From Acidaminococcus sp. (GTDB taxonomy: Bacteria; Bacillota; Negativicutes; Acidaminococcales; Acidaminococcaceae), in contig JAKVOM010000001.1 of assembly GCA_022482815.1 (NCBI GenBank), forward strand, positions 1,550,001-1,614,000: a DNA stretch of 64,000 bases. Reading direction: 5' to 3'. Each line of letters begins with the position of its first letter. Positions within the stretch are counted from its first letter, which is position 1. The notes beneath the pieces are model-generated. The model searched no databases, was not told the origin of the DNA, and saw only the letters and a list, made by a program, of their open reading frames with translations. A program made the position numbers and the translations under genes. Of this stretch, positions 50,442-61,011 are shown piece after piece.

Positions 50442-50480
50442 GAGCCGTGAAAAAAGGACAGTTTTTCGCGGCTCTTTCTT
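50442..50480 (+). terminator. Terminator of the amino-acid transporter operon
   Basis: GAGCCGTGAAAAA / TTTTTCGCGGCTC with a T-rich tail; a variant of the GGGCTGTGAAA family. Confidence 0.8.
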
Positions 50481-50680
50481 TATCTGGGATTATTTTACTG
50501 ATGTTTACCTGCGTCAGGAGCATGTCGGGAGCGTCTGCACGCGGGTTTCAGCCGTTATCCCGGGGCGTTTAAACAATTTTATAAACTTTTTTCATAAAAA
50601 AGAAGGAAATCGCAAACTTATGGAGAATTGAATAGATAACAACAAACAGGAATCGTCCTGTTGGTGAGGAGGTCGTTATT

Positions 50681-51223
50681 ATGGCAGTAAAAGTTCGCGG
50701 AAAAAATATTGAAGTTACCCCCGCATTAAAAGACTATGTAGAAAAGAGAATTGTTGCCATCACAAAGCAGTTCAAGACCGTTGGTGAAATTACGGCTGTG
50801 ATGCGCGTAGAACACAATAAACACATTGTCGAAATCACCGTTCCGGCAAAGGGCATCGTCCTGCGTGCTCAGGAAGCAACGGATAATATGTACGCTTCCA
50901 TCGATAACTGCGTAGAAAAGATTGAAAGGCAGGTTCATAAATATAAAACTCGTTTGATGAAGAGAAAATACAACAACTTCCAGGAAAATGTCCCGGAACC
51001 GCCTGAAGTGGCTGATGAAGCCGTGGCAGATGCCGGCGATTTCAAGGTTGTCAGAAACAAGACGTATGTCATGAGACCGATGAACGTCCAGGAAGCCATT
51101 ATGCAGATGAACATGCTGAACCACGATTTCTTCATCTTCTTCAACGATGAAACCGAAAAAATGGCTGTGGTTTACCGTCGTAATGACGGGGATTATGGCC
51201 TCATCAATCCGGAACTTGCATAA
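50681..51223 (+). CDS. hpf: Ribosome hibernation promoting factor, long form
   Basis: 180 residues. The N-terminal S30AE/HPF domain (1-100) begins KVRGKNIEVTPALKDYVEKR and binds the small ribosomal subunit. A linker (about 105-120) is followed by the C-terminal dimerisation domain (RNKTYVMRPMNVQEAIMQMN ... YRRNDGDYGLI), which makes 100S ribosomes in long-HPF species. AGGAGG lies 9 bases before the ATG. It stands alone between two terminators, directly before secA, a gene order common in Firmicutes. Confidence 0.94.
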   Translation: MAVKVRGKNIEVTPALKDYVEKRIVAITKQFKTVGEITAVMRVEHNKHIVEITVPAKGIVLRAQEATDNMYASIDNCVEKIERQVHKYKTRLMKRKYNNFQENVPEPPEVADEAVADAGDFKVVRNKTYVMRPMNVQEAIMQMNMLNHDFFIFFNDETEKMAVVYRRNDGDYGLINPELA

Positions 51224-51243
51224 GTTCATCAAATTGTCACCGA

Positions 51244-51274
51244 GAGTCAGGGCTTTTGGCCCTGGCTCTTTTTG
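51244..51274 (+). terminator. Terminator between hpf and secA
   Basis: GAGTCAGGGC-TTTTG-GCCCTGGCTC followed by TTTTTG. Confidence 0.88.
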
Positions 51275-51350
51275 ACTTTCATATACCTATTTGTTAAAAT
51301 AAATGGATAAGTTTATAGGGACTTTTATGCGCTTTTATAAGGAGTGATTT

Positions 51351-53882
51351 TTGTTGCTGGAAAAGCTGATGAAAATGGTTTTCGGGGATCCGAACGCCAA
51401 GGAGCTGAAGATCTGCCGGGAATATGTTGATAAAATAAATGCCCTGGAGCCTGATATGCAGGCCCTGAGCGATGTCCGTCTGCGGGGAAAGACGGATGAA
51501 TTCAGACTGCGTCTGTCTAAGGGGGAAACCCTGGATGACCTGCTGCCGGAAGCTTTTGCAGTTGTCCGGGAAGCAGCCAAGAGAGTTCTCGGACTCCGTC
51601 ATTTTGATGTACAGCTCATCGGCGGCTGCATTCTGCACCGCGGAAATATCGCCGAAATGGCTACCGGCGAAGGCAAAACCCTCGTGGCAACGCTGCCGGC
51701 TTATTTGAACGCTTTGGAAGGTAAGGGCGTTCACGTCGTTACGGTCAACGATTATCTGGCTAAACGTGACAGTGAGGAAATGGGCCGTGTGTACCGCTTC
51801 CTAGGCCTGAGCGTCGGCCTGATTACCCATGAAATGGATTTTCCGGCTCGTAAGGCTGCTTACGCTGCGGATATCACCTATGGTACGAACAACGAATTCG
51901 GTTTTGACTACCTGCGTGATAACATGGTAGTTTCCATGGATCAGATGGTACAGCGTCCGCTGCACTACGCCATCGTCGACGAAGTGGACTCCATCCTCAT
52001 CGATGAAGCTCGTACGCCGCTTATTATTTCCGGCCCGGGCGAAAAATCCACGAATCTGTATAATGTATTGGCCGATGTCGTTTCCCACTTCAAGGAAGGG
52101 GAAGATTACACGGTTGATGAAAAGCAGAAAACGGTTGCCCCGACAGAAAAAGGTATTGCCAAGGCAGAAAAACTGCTGGGCGTCAAGAATATGTACGATG
52201 GGGATGCCGGCATCGACTACTCCCATCAGCTCATGGCAGCCCTGAAGGCCAAGGCCCTCATGATCCGTGACCGTGATTACGTCGTCAAGGACGGCGAAGT
52301 CATCATCGTCGATGAATTTACCGGCCGTCTGATGTTCGGCCGCCGTTATTCCGAAGGCCTGCATCAGGCTATCGAAGCGAAGGAACACGTGAAGGTAGAG
52401 CGCGAAAGCCAGACGCTCGCTACGATTACCTTCCAAAATTACTTCCGTATGTATGATAAGCTCGCCGGTATGACCGGTACGGCAAAGACGGAAGAACAGG
52501 AATTCCAGAAGATTTACAACCTCAGTGTCTACGTGGTACCGACGAACAAGCCGAATATCCGTAAAGACCTTCCGGATGTCATCTATAAGACGAAGCGCGC
52601 CAAGTACCGCGCGGTCGTAAAAGAAATCGAAAAACTGCATGCCCAGGGCCGTCCTGTCCTCGTCGGCACGACGTCCATTTCCCAGTCCGAAGAACTTTCG
52701 GATATGCTGAAGAAAAAGGGCATTGCTCATAACGTACTGAACGCAAAGCACCATGAACAGGAAGCTGCCATCGTTGCAGACGCCGGTCAGATGGGCGCCG
52801 TAACGATTGCTACCAACATGGCCGGCCGTGGTACGGATATTGTACTGGGCGAAGGCGTAGCCGCACTCGGCGGTCTCCATATCATCGGTACTGAACGGCA
52901 TGAATCCCGCCGTATTGATAACCAGCTGCGCGGCCGCTGCGCTCGTCAGGGCGACCCCGGCTCCACTCAGTTCTACCTGTCCCTGGAAGATGATCTGATG
53001 CGTCTGTTCGGATCCGACAACATCTCCGGCATGATGGATAAGTTGGGCATGGATGAGGACGAACCGATCGAGCATAAGCTCGTAACACGCTCCATTGAAT
53101 CAGCTCAGAAGAAAGTGGAAGCGCGCAACTTTGATATTCGTAAACAGGTACTGGAATATGACGATGTCATGAACCAGCAGAGAGAAGTTATTTACGATCA
53201 GAGACGCAAGATTCTGGAACGGGCTGACCTCAAGAGCACGGTGCTCGATATGGCAAGCCACATCGTCGACCGTTCTCTCGATATGTATGCACCTAAGGAA
53301 GCGTACAGCGAAGACTGGGATATCAAGTCCCTGATCAAATACGCAGAGGAATTCTATGCGCCGCAGGGCCTGCTTAAGGAAGATAAGCTGGCTGAAATGA
53401 GCCGTGACGAACTGGAAAAATACATGCATAAAGTGGCAGAAGATGCCTATAATGCACGTGAAGAAAAGAACGGTTCCGAAATCATGCGGGAATTAGAAAA
53501 CCTCGTTATGCTGAAGGTCGTGGACAGCCACTGGATGGAACACCTCGACGCTATGGATGCCCTGCGTGAAGGTATCGGCCTCCGTGCGTACGGCCAGAGA
53601 GATCCGCTGGTAGAATACAAGTTTGAAGCCTACGACATGTTCGAAGCGATGAAAGAAGCCATCGTGGATGACGTCGTCAAATACATGTACCGCGTCAATG
53701 TAGTGACGCAGCCGGTTGTGGAAGACCATCTTTCCAATGCCTCCGTCAATAACCCGAACGTCGATGGTTCGGATGAACGCGTACGCGAACCGGTCAAGTC
53801 AAAACCGACTGTAGGGCGCAATGATCCGTGCCCGTGCGGAAGCGGTAAAAAGTATAAGAACTGCTGTGGTAAAAACAGCTGA
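51351..53882 (+). CDS. secA: Preprotein translocase ATPase SecA
   Basis: 843 residues from TTG at 51351 with AAGGAG 6 bases upstream; the adjacent TTG at 51354 is equally possible. Motor motifs: [17 protein letters not shown] (Walker A), [28 protein letters not shown] and [13 protein letters not shown], with the wing and scaffold helices after about 600. The C-terminal SEC-C zinc motif [18 protein letters not shown] is complete and would bind SecB or ribosomes. SecA drives unfolded proteins through SecYEG and is needed here for the exported proteins and the autotransporter in this window. Confidence 0.97.
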   Translation: MLLEKLMKMVFGDPNAKELKICREYVDKINALEPDMQALSDVRLRGKTDEFRLRLSKGETLDDLLPEAFAVVREAAKRVLGLRHFDVQLIGGCILHRGNIAEMATGEGKTLVATLPAYLNALEGKGVHVVTVNDYLAKRDSEEMGRVYRFLGLSVGLITHEMDFPARKAAYAADITYGTNNEFGFDYLRDNMVVSMDQMVQRPLHYAIVDEVDSILIDEARTPLIISGPGEKSTNLYNVLADVVSHFKEGEDYTVDEKQKTVAPTEKGIAKAEKLLGVKNMYDGDAGIDYSHQLMAALKAKALMIRDRDYVVKDGEVIIVDEFTGRLMFGRRYSEGLHQAIEAKEHVKVERESQTLATITFQNYFRMYDKLAGMTGTAKTEEQEFQKIYNLSVYVVPTNKPNIRKDLPDVIYKTKRAKYRAVVKEIEKLHAQGRPVLVGTTSISQSEELSDMLKKKGIAHNVLNAKHHEQEAAIVADAGQMGAVTIATNMAGRGTDIVLGEGVAALGGLHIIGTERHESRRIDNQLRGRCARQGDPGSTQFYLSLEDDLMRLFGSDNISGMMDKLGMDEDEPIEHKLVTRSIESAQKKVEARNFDIRKQVLEYDDVMNQQREVIYDQRRKILERADLKSTVLDMASHIVDRSLDMYAPKEAYSEDWDIKSLIKYAEEFYAPQGLLKEDKLAEMSRDELEKYMHKVAEDAYNAREEKNGSEIMRELENLVMLKVVDSHWMEHLDAMDALREGIGLRAYGQRDPLVEYKFEAYDMFEAMKEAIVDDVVKYMYRVNVVTQPVVEDHLSNASVNNPNVDGSDERVREPVKSKPTVGRNDPCPCGSGKKYKNCCGKNS

Positions 53883-53891
53883 TAACCCTAT

Positions 53892-53919
53892 GAAGCTGGA
53901 ACCTTTTCCAGCTTCTTTT
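53892..53919 (+). terminator. Terminator after secA
   Basis: GAAGCTGGAA / TTCCAGCTTC with TTTTA tail. The short T run suggests partial read-through into prfB. Confidence 0.7.
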
Positions 53920-53967
53920 AGGCTGCGATGATTTTGAGAGGATTTTGTAAAAAGGAGTTTGAGTACG

Positions 53968-55071
53968 GTGTTACTTGAAGAATTACGCCCGCAAATCAAT
54001 GAATTGAAATCTCATTTGGGAGAATTAAAAGAAGGACTGGGCATTGCCAGGAAGGAAGAACGCATCCAGAATCTGGACTATCAGATGGCAGCCCCCGGTT
54101 TCTGGGATGACCCCGATAAAGCTCAGAAAGTAGCTCAGGAGACGAATAACCTGAAGGCAGAAGTAGATACTTTCCACAAACTGAGCCAGAAATTGGACGA
54201 TATGGAAACGCTGTGGGAAATGGCCATGGAAGATGGTGATGACAGCGTCCATGAAGAAATTGAAAAAGAATTGGAAGAATGCCGCCAGAAGCTGGCCGAT
54301 CTGGAACTGGGCATGCTGCTGTGTGACGAATATGATGCCAATAATGCCATCATGAACCTGCATGCCGGTGCCGGCGGCACCGAGGCCCAGGACTGGACGA
54401 GTATGCTTATGCGCATGTTCACGCGGTATGCGGAACGTAAAGGTTTTCAAGTGGAAATGCTTGATGTGCTTCCCGGTGAAGAAGCAGGCATCAAGAGCGC
54501 AACCCTTTCCATTACGGGCCACAATGCTTATGGCTATCTGAAGAGTGAGAAGGGAGTACATCGTCTGGTGCGGATTTCTCCTTTTGACGCCAATGCCAGA
54601 AGACATACTTCTTTTTCCGCAGTGGATGTTATGCCTGAAATTGATAACACCGTACACGTTGACATCAATATGGACGATGTCCGCGTCGACTATTACCGCG
54701 CCAGCGGTGCCGGCGGGCAGCACGTCAACAAGACAAGTTCGGCTGTCCGTATGACCCATATTCCGACGGGCATTGTGGTGCAGTGCCAGAATGAACGTTC
54801 CCAGCTGCAAAATAAGGAAAAATGCCTGCAGCTGCTCCGTGCAAAATTGTATCAGTATGAAAAGGCAATTCAGGACAAGAAAATCAGTGATATTGCCGGC
54901 GATTACCAGTCGATTGAATGGGGCAGCCAGATTCGCTCCTACGTGTTCCAGCCGTACACTATGGTCAAGGATCACCGGACGGGAGCAGAAACGGGCAATG
55001 TACAGGCCGTGATGGACGGTGATCTGGACTTGTTCGTTGAAAGCTACCTCAGGAGTTTAAAACACAACTGA
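53968..55071 (+). CDS. prfB: Peptide chain release factor 2
   Basis: 367 residues from GTG at 53968 (AAAGGAG 10 bases upstream; the TTG at 53959 is too close to it). It contains the GGQ loop (RASGAGGQHVNKTSSAVR), which triggers peptide release, and the SPF tripeptide (VRISPFDAN), which reads UGA/UAA and marks RF2 rather than RF1. Many prfB genes need a programmed +1 shift at an early in-frame UGA. Here the frame is open from the start through codon 30 (EGLGIARKEERIQNL), so no shift is used. It follows secA as in many Firmicutes. Confidence 0.96.
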   Translation: MLLEELRPQINELKSHLGELKEGLGIARKEERIQNLDYQMAAPGFWDDPDKAQKVAQETNNLKAEVDTFHKLSQKLDDMETLWEMAMEDGDDSVHEEIEKELEECRQKLADLELGMLLCDEYDANNAIMNLHAGAGGTEAQDWTSMLMRMFTRYAERKGFQVEMLDVLPGEEAGIKSATLSITGHNAYGYLKSEKGVHRLVRISPFDANARRHTSFSAVDVMPEIDNTVHVDINMDDVRVDYYRASGAGGQHVNKTSSAVRMTHIPTGIVVQCQNERSQLQNKEKCLQLLRAKLYQYEKAIQDKKISDIAGDYQSIEWGSQIRSYVFQPYTMVKDHRTGAETGNVQAVMDGDLDLFVESYLRSLKHN

Positions 55072-55090
55072 GTTAAAGAAGGGCACTTAG

Positions 55091-57190
55091 ATGAAAACTT
55101 ATAAGAAAATATTCTGCCTTTGCGTCGCCTTGGGGCTGATCTGCTCTCTGATTCTGAACTACCAGAGAATGCAGGTTGAGGACGCCAATAAGCAGATTGA
55201 AACGGTCATGGAATCAGAAGCCATGTACCGGATTGCTCAGGAAGACGGCGTCCCTGTGCAGGATGTCTACAAAGCTTTTCGTGATATCGGTGTGACGACC
55301 ATGTCCGTTTCTGATGAGTCCCTGCTGCAGATGTCTGCCCGCGGCCGTATCGTGATGTATACGGGTGAGCAGCTGCTGCACCAATATCGGGCTTCCGGTC
55401 TGACGGCAGCCTGGCAGGCAGTAGTGAACAGCCCCGATTTCACCGTCAATGCCCTGTACTTGACAGATGGCCGCAGCCCCCGTGCTTTGGATGAAACGGT
55501 AGAAGCCCTGAAGATGCGTTTTGGCAGCAAGCGGCTGCGTCAGATAAGCACCCAGCCGCGGATTTACTGCATAGACGCTGTTACCGAAACGAATAACAAC
55601 CCATTTTCCACGGATATGCTTGCTATGCAGCAGCTTCCTCTGACCATCCTGACGGAGCGTATTGAGGAAGTCAAAAACGCCGGTTTCTATGTATGCGTAC
55701 GTCCGGTGGACTATGTGGAACGCCCTTACGAAGGGTCACCTTCTGCTGAAGAGGCCATTCGTGCGTTCTTTACTCATCTCGACAAGAGCGGAGCTGAGAT
55801 TTCTCTGCTCATTCCGTCCGGCAAGACCATGCTCGGGTATCCCGATGTGGAACCGGTTGTAGCGGAAGAAATGCGTAAGCGCAACATCACGCTCGGCATG
55901 GTGGAAAATGATATTCAGCTGCAGTTTGTTAAAATGAAAGGCCTGACCGACATGGCGCCGCTTATGGACTACCAGGTAGCCCGTACGTACGTCATTACCG
56001 TGGATGAGCAGCGCAAGATGTCTATCTACGATGCTTTCCGCCGCTGGCCGCTTTCCGATTCGGAACGCAATATCCGGGTACATCTCATCCGGACGTTCCT
56101 TACTCCGCGGGAAGGGAAGACTCTGCTGCAGACAAACCTGGACTATGTCAAGAGAATCAACGATTTCGTGGCATCCAAAGGCTACACGAGCGGCCGTGCG
56201 GATATTTATAAAGTCTACTGGCCGTCCCGGCTCTACTATGTGCCGATGGCTTTCTCCCTGGCTGCTGCCTGGTGCCTCTATATTCTGCAGCTCGGCGTGT
56301 TGAAGGAAAAGTACTATGGCCGTGCCGTGGCCGTTCTGGGAATTTTGATTGCTGCTTCCCTCTGCCTGTTGAAGGGTCATTCGCTTGTCTTCCGTCAGGC
56401 AGCGGCACTTGGGGCTGCTGTTATCTTCCCGGTGCTCGCCATGCAGCAGATGATCCGGGTCTGGGAAAACGGAAAACAAGGCGGCTCGCTGCCCGGGCTT
56501 TTAGGCCGTACGGTAGTGTACTTGTTCCTTGCTATGCTGTTTTCGCTGATTGGCGCTTCCTACCTCGGAGCCGTCCTGAGCGATATTCGTTTCCTGCTTG
56601 AACTCGATATCTACCGCGGCGTCAAGCTGACCTTCATGCTCCCGGCACTGCTTGTGCTGCTGCACTATGTAGTGCACCACGGACTCTGGCATCCGGGTGA
56701 AGGCCCGATGGTGGTCGTGCGGCGTATCCGGAAATTCATGAATCATCCTCTGACTTTCAATGTGCTCGCCATCCTCGCTGTGGCTGCCGTTGTGCTTTGG
56801 ATCTTTATCGGGCGCAGCGGTCATACGGCGGGCGTGCCGGTGCCGGCCATTGAAACAAAGATGCGCTATTTCCTTGAAGAAGCCATGTATGCAAGACCGC
56901 GTGAGAAAGAATTCCTTATCGGTCATCCGGCTTTCTTCCTGGCTGCGTGGGCCTATTGGCGCAAGCTGCCAAACTGGTTCTGCGGACTTTTCGTGGTGGC
57001 TGCCACGATTGGTCAGGGCTCGCTGGTGCAGACCTTTGCCCACATGAGAACTCCGATTTTTATGTCCTATGTCCGTGCCCTTGACGGGTATGCACTGGGT
57101 ATTGTGGGCGGCATTATTGCTGTCCTTATCTTCGAAGCCATTTATCGTTTTACCTTAAAGCATATTCCCGGGAGGCGTGACATTGAATAA
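55091..57190 (+). CDS. DUF5693 family membrane protein
   Basis: 699 residues. One N-terminal membrane anchor (about 7-24), a large extracytoplasmic domain (about 25-385), then eight or more membrane segments to the C-terminus. The gene order DUF5693-csaB is recurrent in Firmicutes, which supports the family call and suggests a role in cell-wall polymer synthesis or export. The soluble part has a TIM-barrel-like look (VKNAGFYVCVRPVDY, ISLLIPSGKTMLGYPDVEP) but no catalytic motif could be named. It starts 19 bp after prfB and overlaps csaB by 8 bp. Confidence 0.82.
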   Translation: MKTYKKIFCLCVALGLICSLILNYQRMQVEDANKQIETVMESEAMYRIAQEDGVPVQDVYKAFRDIGVTTMSVSDESLLQMSARGRIVMYTGEQLLHQYRASGLTAAWQAVVNSPDFTVNALYLTDGRSPRALDETVEALKMRFGSKRLRQISTQPRIYCIDAVTETNNNPFSTDMLAMQQLPLTILTERIEEVKNAGFYVCVRPVDYVERPYEGSPSAEEAIRAFFTHLDKSGAEISLLIPSGKTMLGYPDVEPVVAEEMRKRNITLGMVENDIQLQFVKMKGLTDMAPLMDYQVARTYVITVDEQRKMSIYDAFRRWPLSDSERNIRVHLIRTFLTPREGKTLLQTNLDYVKRINDFVASKGYTSGRADIYKVYWPSRLYYVPMAFSLAAAWCLYILQLGVLKEKYYGRAVAVLGILIAASLCLLKGHSLVFRQAAALGAAVIFPVLAMQQMIRVWENGKQGGSLPGLLGRTVVYLFLAMLFSLIGASYLGAVLSDIRFLLELDIYRGVKLTFMLPALLVLLHYVVHHGLWHPGEGPMVVVRRIRKFMNHPLTFNVLAILAVAAVVLWIFIGRSGHTAGVPVPAIETKMRYFLEEAMYARPREKEFLIGHPAFFLAAWAYWRKLPNWFCGLFVVAATIGQGSLVQTFAHMRTPIFMSYVRALDGYALGIVGGIIAVLIFEAIYRFTLKHIPGRRDIE

Positions 57191-58271
57191 GATCCTGATT
57201 TCCGGGTACTATGGATTTTCCAATGCCGGTGACGAGGCGATGCTGACGGCGATTCTGACTTCTCTTCGCAAGGCGGATCCGGATGTAGAGCTGACCGTGA
57301 TTTCCGGCCACCCTCATGTGACCGAAAGAATCCATCAGGTTCGTGCCATCCATCGTTTCGATTTCATCAAGATCCTGCGGGAAATGAAAAAGACCGACAT
57401 GCTGCTTTCGGGCGGCGGCAGTCTGCTGCAGAACGTGACAAGTTACGTCAGCCTTTTCTACTATCTGAGTATTATCGGTCTGGCTGCCCTGATGCATCGG
57501 AAAATCATGCTGTTTGCTCAGGGCATCGGGCCCATCCGGGGTGCTTTTTCCCGGTTTTTGACCCATCAGATATGCCGTCATGCCGATCTCATTACGGTGC
57601 GTGACGATGGTTCTCTGGAGGATCTCTGTGCGATGGGATTTGCCAGAGAGGAAGTCCACGTGACTTCAGATGCTGTATTTTCCCTTCCTCCCGGAAGGAA
57701 GGAAGCGGGACAGCTTGAACTTGAAGCCATCGGCATGAATCGCAGCCGTCCGGTCATCGGATTTGCGCTGCGTCACTGGAAGGGTGAAGACCGGTTTATC
57801 AAAGAGTTTGCCGCCGCGGCCGACGCGCTGAAAAAGGCTTTCGGTTGTCAGATTCTTTTCATTCCGCTGCAGTTTCCGGCTGATCAGGAACTATCGAAAG
57901 CCGTTAAGCATGAAATGCAGAACGCGGATGATGTCTACATCCTTGACCGCAAACTTTCTACGCAGTCTTATCAGGATCTCATCAGCAGCCTTAGTATGCT
58001 GATCGGGATGCGTCTTCATGCGCTCGTTTTTGCAGCATTGAATGACGTGCCTTTTATGGCTGTTTCTTATGACCCCAAAGTGGATCGCTTTGTCAGCGGT
58101 ATGAAGGGTCATGTTGTCAATACGATTGACCGCGTCACGGCCGGCGAAATTGTTTCACTGGCGCAGACGCTCAGCCACAGCGACGGCAGGCAGGAAAAGG
58201 AACAGATTGCTGCCCTGCGGCAGGAGGCGCGGGCCAATATTGACCGTGCTATCGCGTTATTACACAAGTAA
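57183..58271 (+). CDS. csaB: Polysaccharide pyruvyl transferase CsaB
   Basis: About 362 residues from TTG at 57183 (GGGAGG 7 bases upstream; GTG 57177 is too near it). Typical CsaB segments: ILISGYYGFSNAGDEAML, LLSGGGSLLQNVTS, FAQGIGPIRG and the late IGMRLHALVFAAL. CsaB adds ketal-linked pyruvate from PEP to wall polysaccharide, the anchor for SLH-domain proteins. In diderm Firmicutes SLH proteins are thought to tie the outer membrane to the wall, so the gene fits an envelope role. Coupled to DUF5693 upstream; ftsE follows after 15 bp. Confidence 0.92.
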   Translation: MNKILISGYYGFSNAGDEAMLTAILTSLRKADPDVELTVISGHPHVTERIHQVRAIHRFDFIKILREMKKTDMLLSGGGSLLQNVTSYVSLFYYLSIIGLAALMHRKIMLFAQGIGPIRGAFSRFLTHQICRHADLITVRDDGSLEDLCAMGFAREEVHVTSDAVFSLPPGRKEAGQLELEAIGMNRSRPVIGFALRHWKGEDRFIKEFAAAADALKKAFGCQILFIPLQFPADQELSKAVKHEMQNADDVYILDRKLSTQSYQDLISSLSMLIGMRLHALVFAALNDVPFMAVSYDPKVDRFVSGMKGHVVNTIDRVTAGEIVSLAQTLSHSDGRQEKEQIAALRQEARANIDRAIALLHK

Positions 58272-58286
58272 GTGGAGGTGTTTCCT

Positions 58287-58973
58287 TTGCTGGTCATGAA
58301 TCATGCCTGTAAATCTTATCCCGGCGGGGCTACGGCCCTCCAGGATGTATGCGTGCATATCAAGCCGGGGGAATTTGTGTTCCTCGTAGGCCCGAGCGGT
58401 GCCGGCAAATCGACATTTATCAAGGCCATATCCCGGGAAATCGAACTGACGAGCGGCCAGGTCCTGGTCGACGGAGTCGATGTCATGAAACTTCGTTCCA
58501 GCGAGATTCCTTATCTGCGGCGTCAGCTGGGCATTGTATTCCAGGATTACCGGCTGCTCAATGACCGCACGGTATTTGAAAATGTGGCTTTTGCCATGCA
58601 GGTCATTGAAACACCTTCCCGTAAAATCAAGGAACGCGTTCATGAAGTACTGGATCTCGTCGGGCTGGACGACCGTGCGGATGACTATCCCGGGGAAATG
58701 AGCGGCGGCGAGCAGCAGCGCGTTGCCATTGCAAGAGCGATTGTCAATGATCCGCTGCTTGTGATTGCCGACGAACCAACGGGCAACCTGGACCCGGAGA
58801 CCAGTATGGAAATCATGAATATCTTTACGGAAATCAATCGCCGCGGGACGACCATTATCATGGCCACCCATGACAAGACGATGGTTGACTACATGCAGAA
58901 ACGTGTCATTGCCATAGAGGACGGCCGCGTTGTCCGGGACGAGATCAAGGGAGTTTACGGGTATGAGATTTAG
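58287..58973 (+). CDS. ftsE: Cell division ATP-binding protein FtsE
   Basis: 228 residues from TTG at 58287, chosen because GGAGG (58275-58279) is well spaced and because the product then starts [14 protein letters not shown] like other FtsE proteins. Walker [10 protein letters not shown], signature [15 protein letters not shown], Walker [15 protein letters not shown]-loop ATHDKTMV. FtsE forms a complex with FtsX and transmits ATP binding to a wall hydrolase outside the membrane. It overlaps ftsX by 11 bp. Confidence 0.95.
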   Translation: MLVMNHACKSYPGGATALQDVCVHIKPGEFVFLVGPSGAGKSTFIKAISREIELTSGQVLVDGVDVMKLRSSEIPYLRRQLGIVFQDYRLLNDRTVFENVAFAMQVIETPSRKIKERVHEVLDLVGLDDRADDYPGEMSGGEQQRVAIARAIVNDPLLVIADEPTGNLDPETSMEIMNIFTEINRRGTTIIMATHDKTMVDYMQKRVIAIEDGRVVRDEIKGVYGYEI

Positions 58974-59850
58974 TACAAAGTGGTATTACTTAAAAGAAAC
59001 TTTTAAATCCATCAAACGCAATTCCCTGATGAGTATTGCTTCCATCTCGACGGTCGCGCTTTCTATCCTCGTGCTGGGACTCTTCCTTGTCATGGTGCTG
59101 AACGTCAATAACATTGCCCGGTATCTGGAAAACCAGGTACAGGTAACGGTATATATGGAAGATTCGGCGAATGCGGCACAGCGCAGGCAGGTGGAGCAAA
59201 AGCTGAAACTGACACAGGGTGTTATGGAAGTCAAGGCTGTAACCAAGGAGCAGGCACTCAAGAAATTCAAGGAGCGTCTGCGAGAACAGCAGAAACTGCT
59301 TGATGCCCTGGGTGAGGAAAACCCGTTCCCTTATTCCTTTGAGGTAAAGGTCGATAAGCCGGAAAGGATTCAGCAGATTGTACCTGAAATCGAAAATATG
59401 CCCGGTGTAGAAACGGCAAAATTCGGTCAGGAAGTGGTGAAACACATATTCCAGTTGACACGAATTTTGCGCCTGGGCGGCATTTTACTTATTGTGATGC
59501 TGGCCATTGCCACGCTCTTTATCATCTCCAATACCATTCGGATTACCGTCTTTGCACGGCGCAGGGAAGTCAGTATCATGAAATTTGTCGGCGCAACGAA
59601 CTGGTTTATCCGCTGGCCGTTCCTTCTGGAAGGGATGATTATGGGATTTATCGGGGCACTCATTGCGTCGGCAGCCCTTTATGAGATTTATGAGACCGTA
59701 CAGGCTAAGATTTATGCCACACTGGCATTTTTCCCGCTCCTGCCGCTCTGGCCTTTCATGGGGTATCTCTGTGCATGCCTGGTTCTCGTCGGTACGTTTA
59801 TCGGCGCCGCAGGCAGTGCTATTTCGCTGCGGAAATTCCTGGATGTATAA
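58963..59850 (+). CDS. ftsX: Cell division protein FtsX
   Basis: 295 residues from the ATG at 58963 (GGGAG upstream); the frame is open 11 codons further back in ftsE. Four membrane segments: one near 25-45, then three at about 170-290. A large extracytoplasmic loop (about 50-165) lies between the first two and is the part that contacts the murein hydrolase or its activator. ISNTIRITVFARRREVSIMK and FVGATNWFIRWPFLLEG are typical FtsX/MacB-type permease stretches. The hydrolase gene follows 12 bp on. Confidence 0.95.
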   Translation: MRFSTKWYYLKETFKSIKRNSLMSIASISTVALSILVLGLFLVMVLNVNNIARYLENQVQVTVYMEDSANAAQRRQVEQKLKLTQGVMEVKAVTKEQALKKFKERLREQQKLLDALGEENPFPYSFEVKVDKPERIQQIVPEIENMPGVETAKFGQEVVKHIFQLTRILRLGGILLIVMLAIATLFIISNTIRITVFARRREVSIMKFVGATNWFIRWPFLLEGMIMGFIGALIASAALYEIYETVQAKIYATLAFFPLLPLWPFMGYLCACLVLVGTFIGAAGSAISLRKFLDV

Positions 59851-59862
59851 GGAGGCGCTTGG

Positions 59863-60996
59863 ATGAAGAAAGAAGCAGCTGTGCTTTGTGCACTCCTCCT
59901 GATGGTAAATTTTGCCTCGCCGGTGACCTGGGCTGAAACCATCGAAGATAAAAAAGCGGAACTCGAAGAAGTACAGCGCCAGATGGACAGTAAGGATGCC
60001 GAACGGGAATCCAACCAGCGCCGTATCAATAATGCCGTGGAAGCATTGATGGAAGCCCGCAGACAGCTAGCCGAGGCCCAGCGTGAGCTGGCGGTTGTCG
60101 AAGCGCAGCAGGAAGTATTGGAAGCAAAGATTCGCGGCAACGAACGGGCACTTTCCATTAAACAGAAAGAATTTGATAATACGCGCGAAATCTACAAAAA
60201 GAGACTGCGCGATATTTATGAAAATGGTCAGGTCAATTATCTGGACGTGCTGCTGGGGTCTGTGGATTTCAGCGATTTTGCCTCCCGTATGTATCTGCTG
60301 CAGCGAATCATTCGTCAGGATACACGCCTCATTGATACGCTGACAAAGCAAAAAGAAGAACTGCAGGCAAGACAGGCTGAACTCGAAGAAAATAAGAGAC
60401 AGCTCGATGCGAACCACGAGCAGGTCGTGGCAAAGCAGGAACTTGTAGCGCAAAAACAGCAGGAACAGCAGGCACTGTATGAACAGGCGATGGCTGATAA
60501 GGCGCGCCTGGATGCCGAATATGAAGAGCTGCAGGAAAACAGCCGTCAGATTACGGCCATGATCAAACAGATGGAAGAAGCAGGCCGCATGGCCGCGCAT
60601 GGTCACGGCACGGGTCAATTCAGCTGGCCGGTTTACGGCGAGATTACGTCTCCTTTTGGCTGGCGTATCCATCCAATCTGGCATTCGTCTATTTTCCATG
60701 CCGGCATTGATATTGGTGCCGACTATGGTGACCCCGTATCTGCCGCAGATTCCGGTACGGTCATTTATGCCGGCTGGATGGGCGGTTACGGCTACGCTGT
60801 CATGATCGATCACGGCGGCGGGCTGGTTACACTTTACGGACATAATTCGTCGCTTACGGTAGGCGTAGGCGAAAATGTCGCGAAGGGGCAGACTATTGCC
60901 CTGGCCGGCAGTACGGGCAACTCGACGGGTCCGCACTGTCATTTTGAGGTGCGTGTCCACGGTGAAGTGGTCCAGCCTCTGGATTATTTACCATAA
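59863..60996 (+). CDS. FtsEX-linked murein hydrolase: coiled coil plus M23 (LytM) peptidase
   Basis: 377 residues. Signal peptide 1-26 (ending TWAE). Long charged coiled coil about 27-245 (EDKKAELEEVQRQMDSKDAE and later repeats), the part expected to meet FtsX. Then an M23 domain about 255-377 with zinc ligands H279 and D283 (FHAGIDIG) and the HxH pair H358/H360 (GPHCHFEV), all intact. E. coli EnvC has the same layout but a dead LytM domain; this one should be an active endopeptidase, like PcsB-type partners elsewhere. GGAGG precedes the ATG. Confidence 0.92.
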   Translation: MKKEAAVLCALLLMVNFASPVTWAETIEDKKAELEEVQRQMDSKDAERESNQRRINNAVEALMEARRQLAEAQRELAVVEAQQEVLEAKIRGNERALSIKQKEFDNTREIYKKRLRDIYENGQVNYLDVLLGSVDFSDFASRMYLLQRIIRQDTRLIDTLTKQKEELQARQAELEENKRQLDANHEQVVAKQELVAQKQQEQQALYEQAMADKARLDAEYEELQENSRQITAMIKQMEEAGRMAAHGHGTGQFSWPVYGEITSPFGWRIHPIWHSSIFHAGIDIGADYGDPVSAADSGTVIYAGWMGGYGYAVMIDHGGGLVTLYGHNSSLTVGVGENVAKGQTIALAGSTGNSTGPHCHFEVRVHGEVVQPLDYLP

Positions 60997-61011
60997 AAAG
61001 AAGGGGTGTCT

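Noticed and set aside
51801-53075. 424-codon minus-strand frame within secA
   Set aside because: Antisense shadow of a highly conserved gene; no recognisable protein features.
53941-54060. Programmed +1 frameshift in prfB
   Set aside because: No in-frame TGA and no CTTTGA-type slippery site in the first 30 codons; the frame is continuous.
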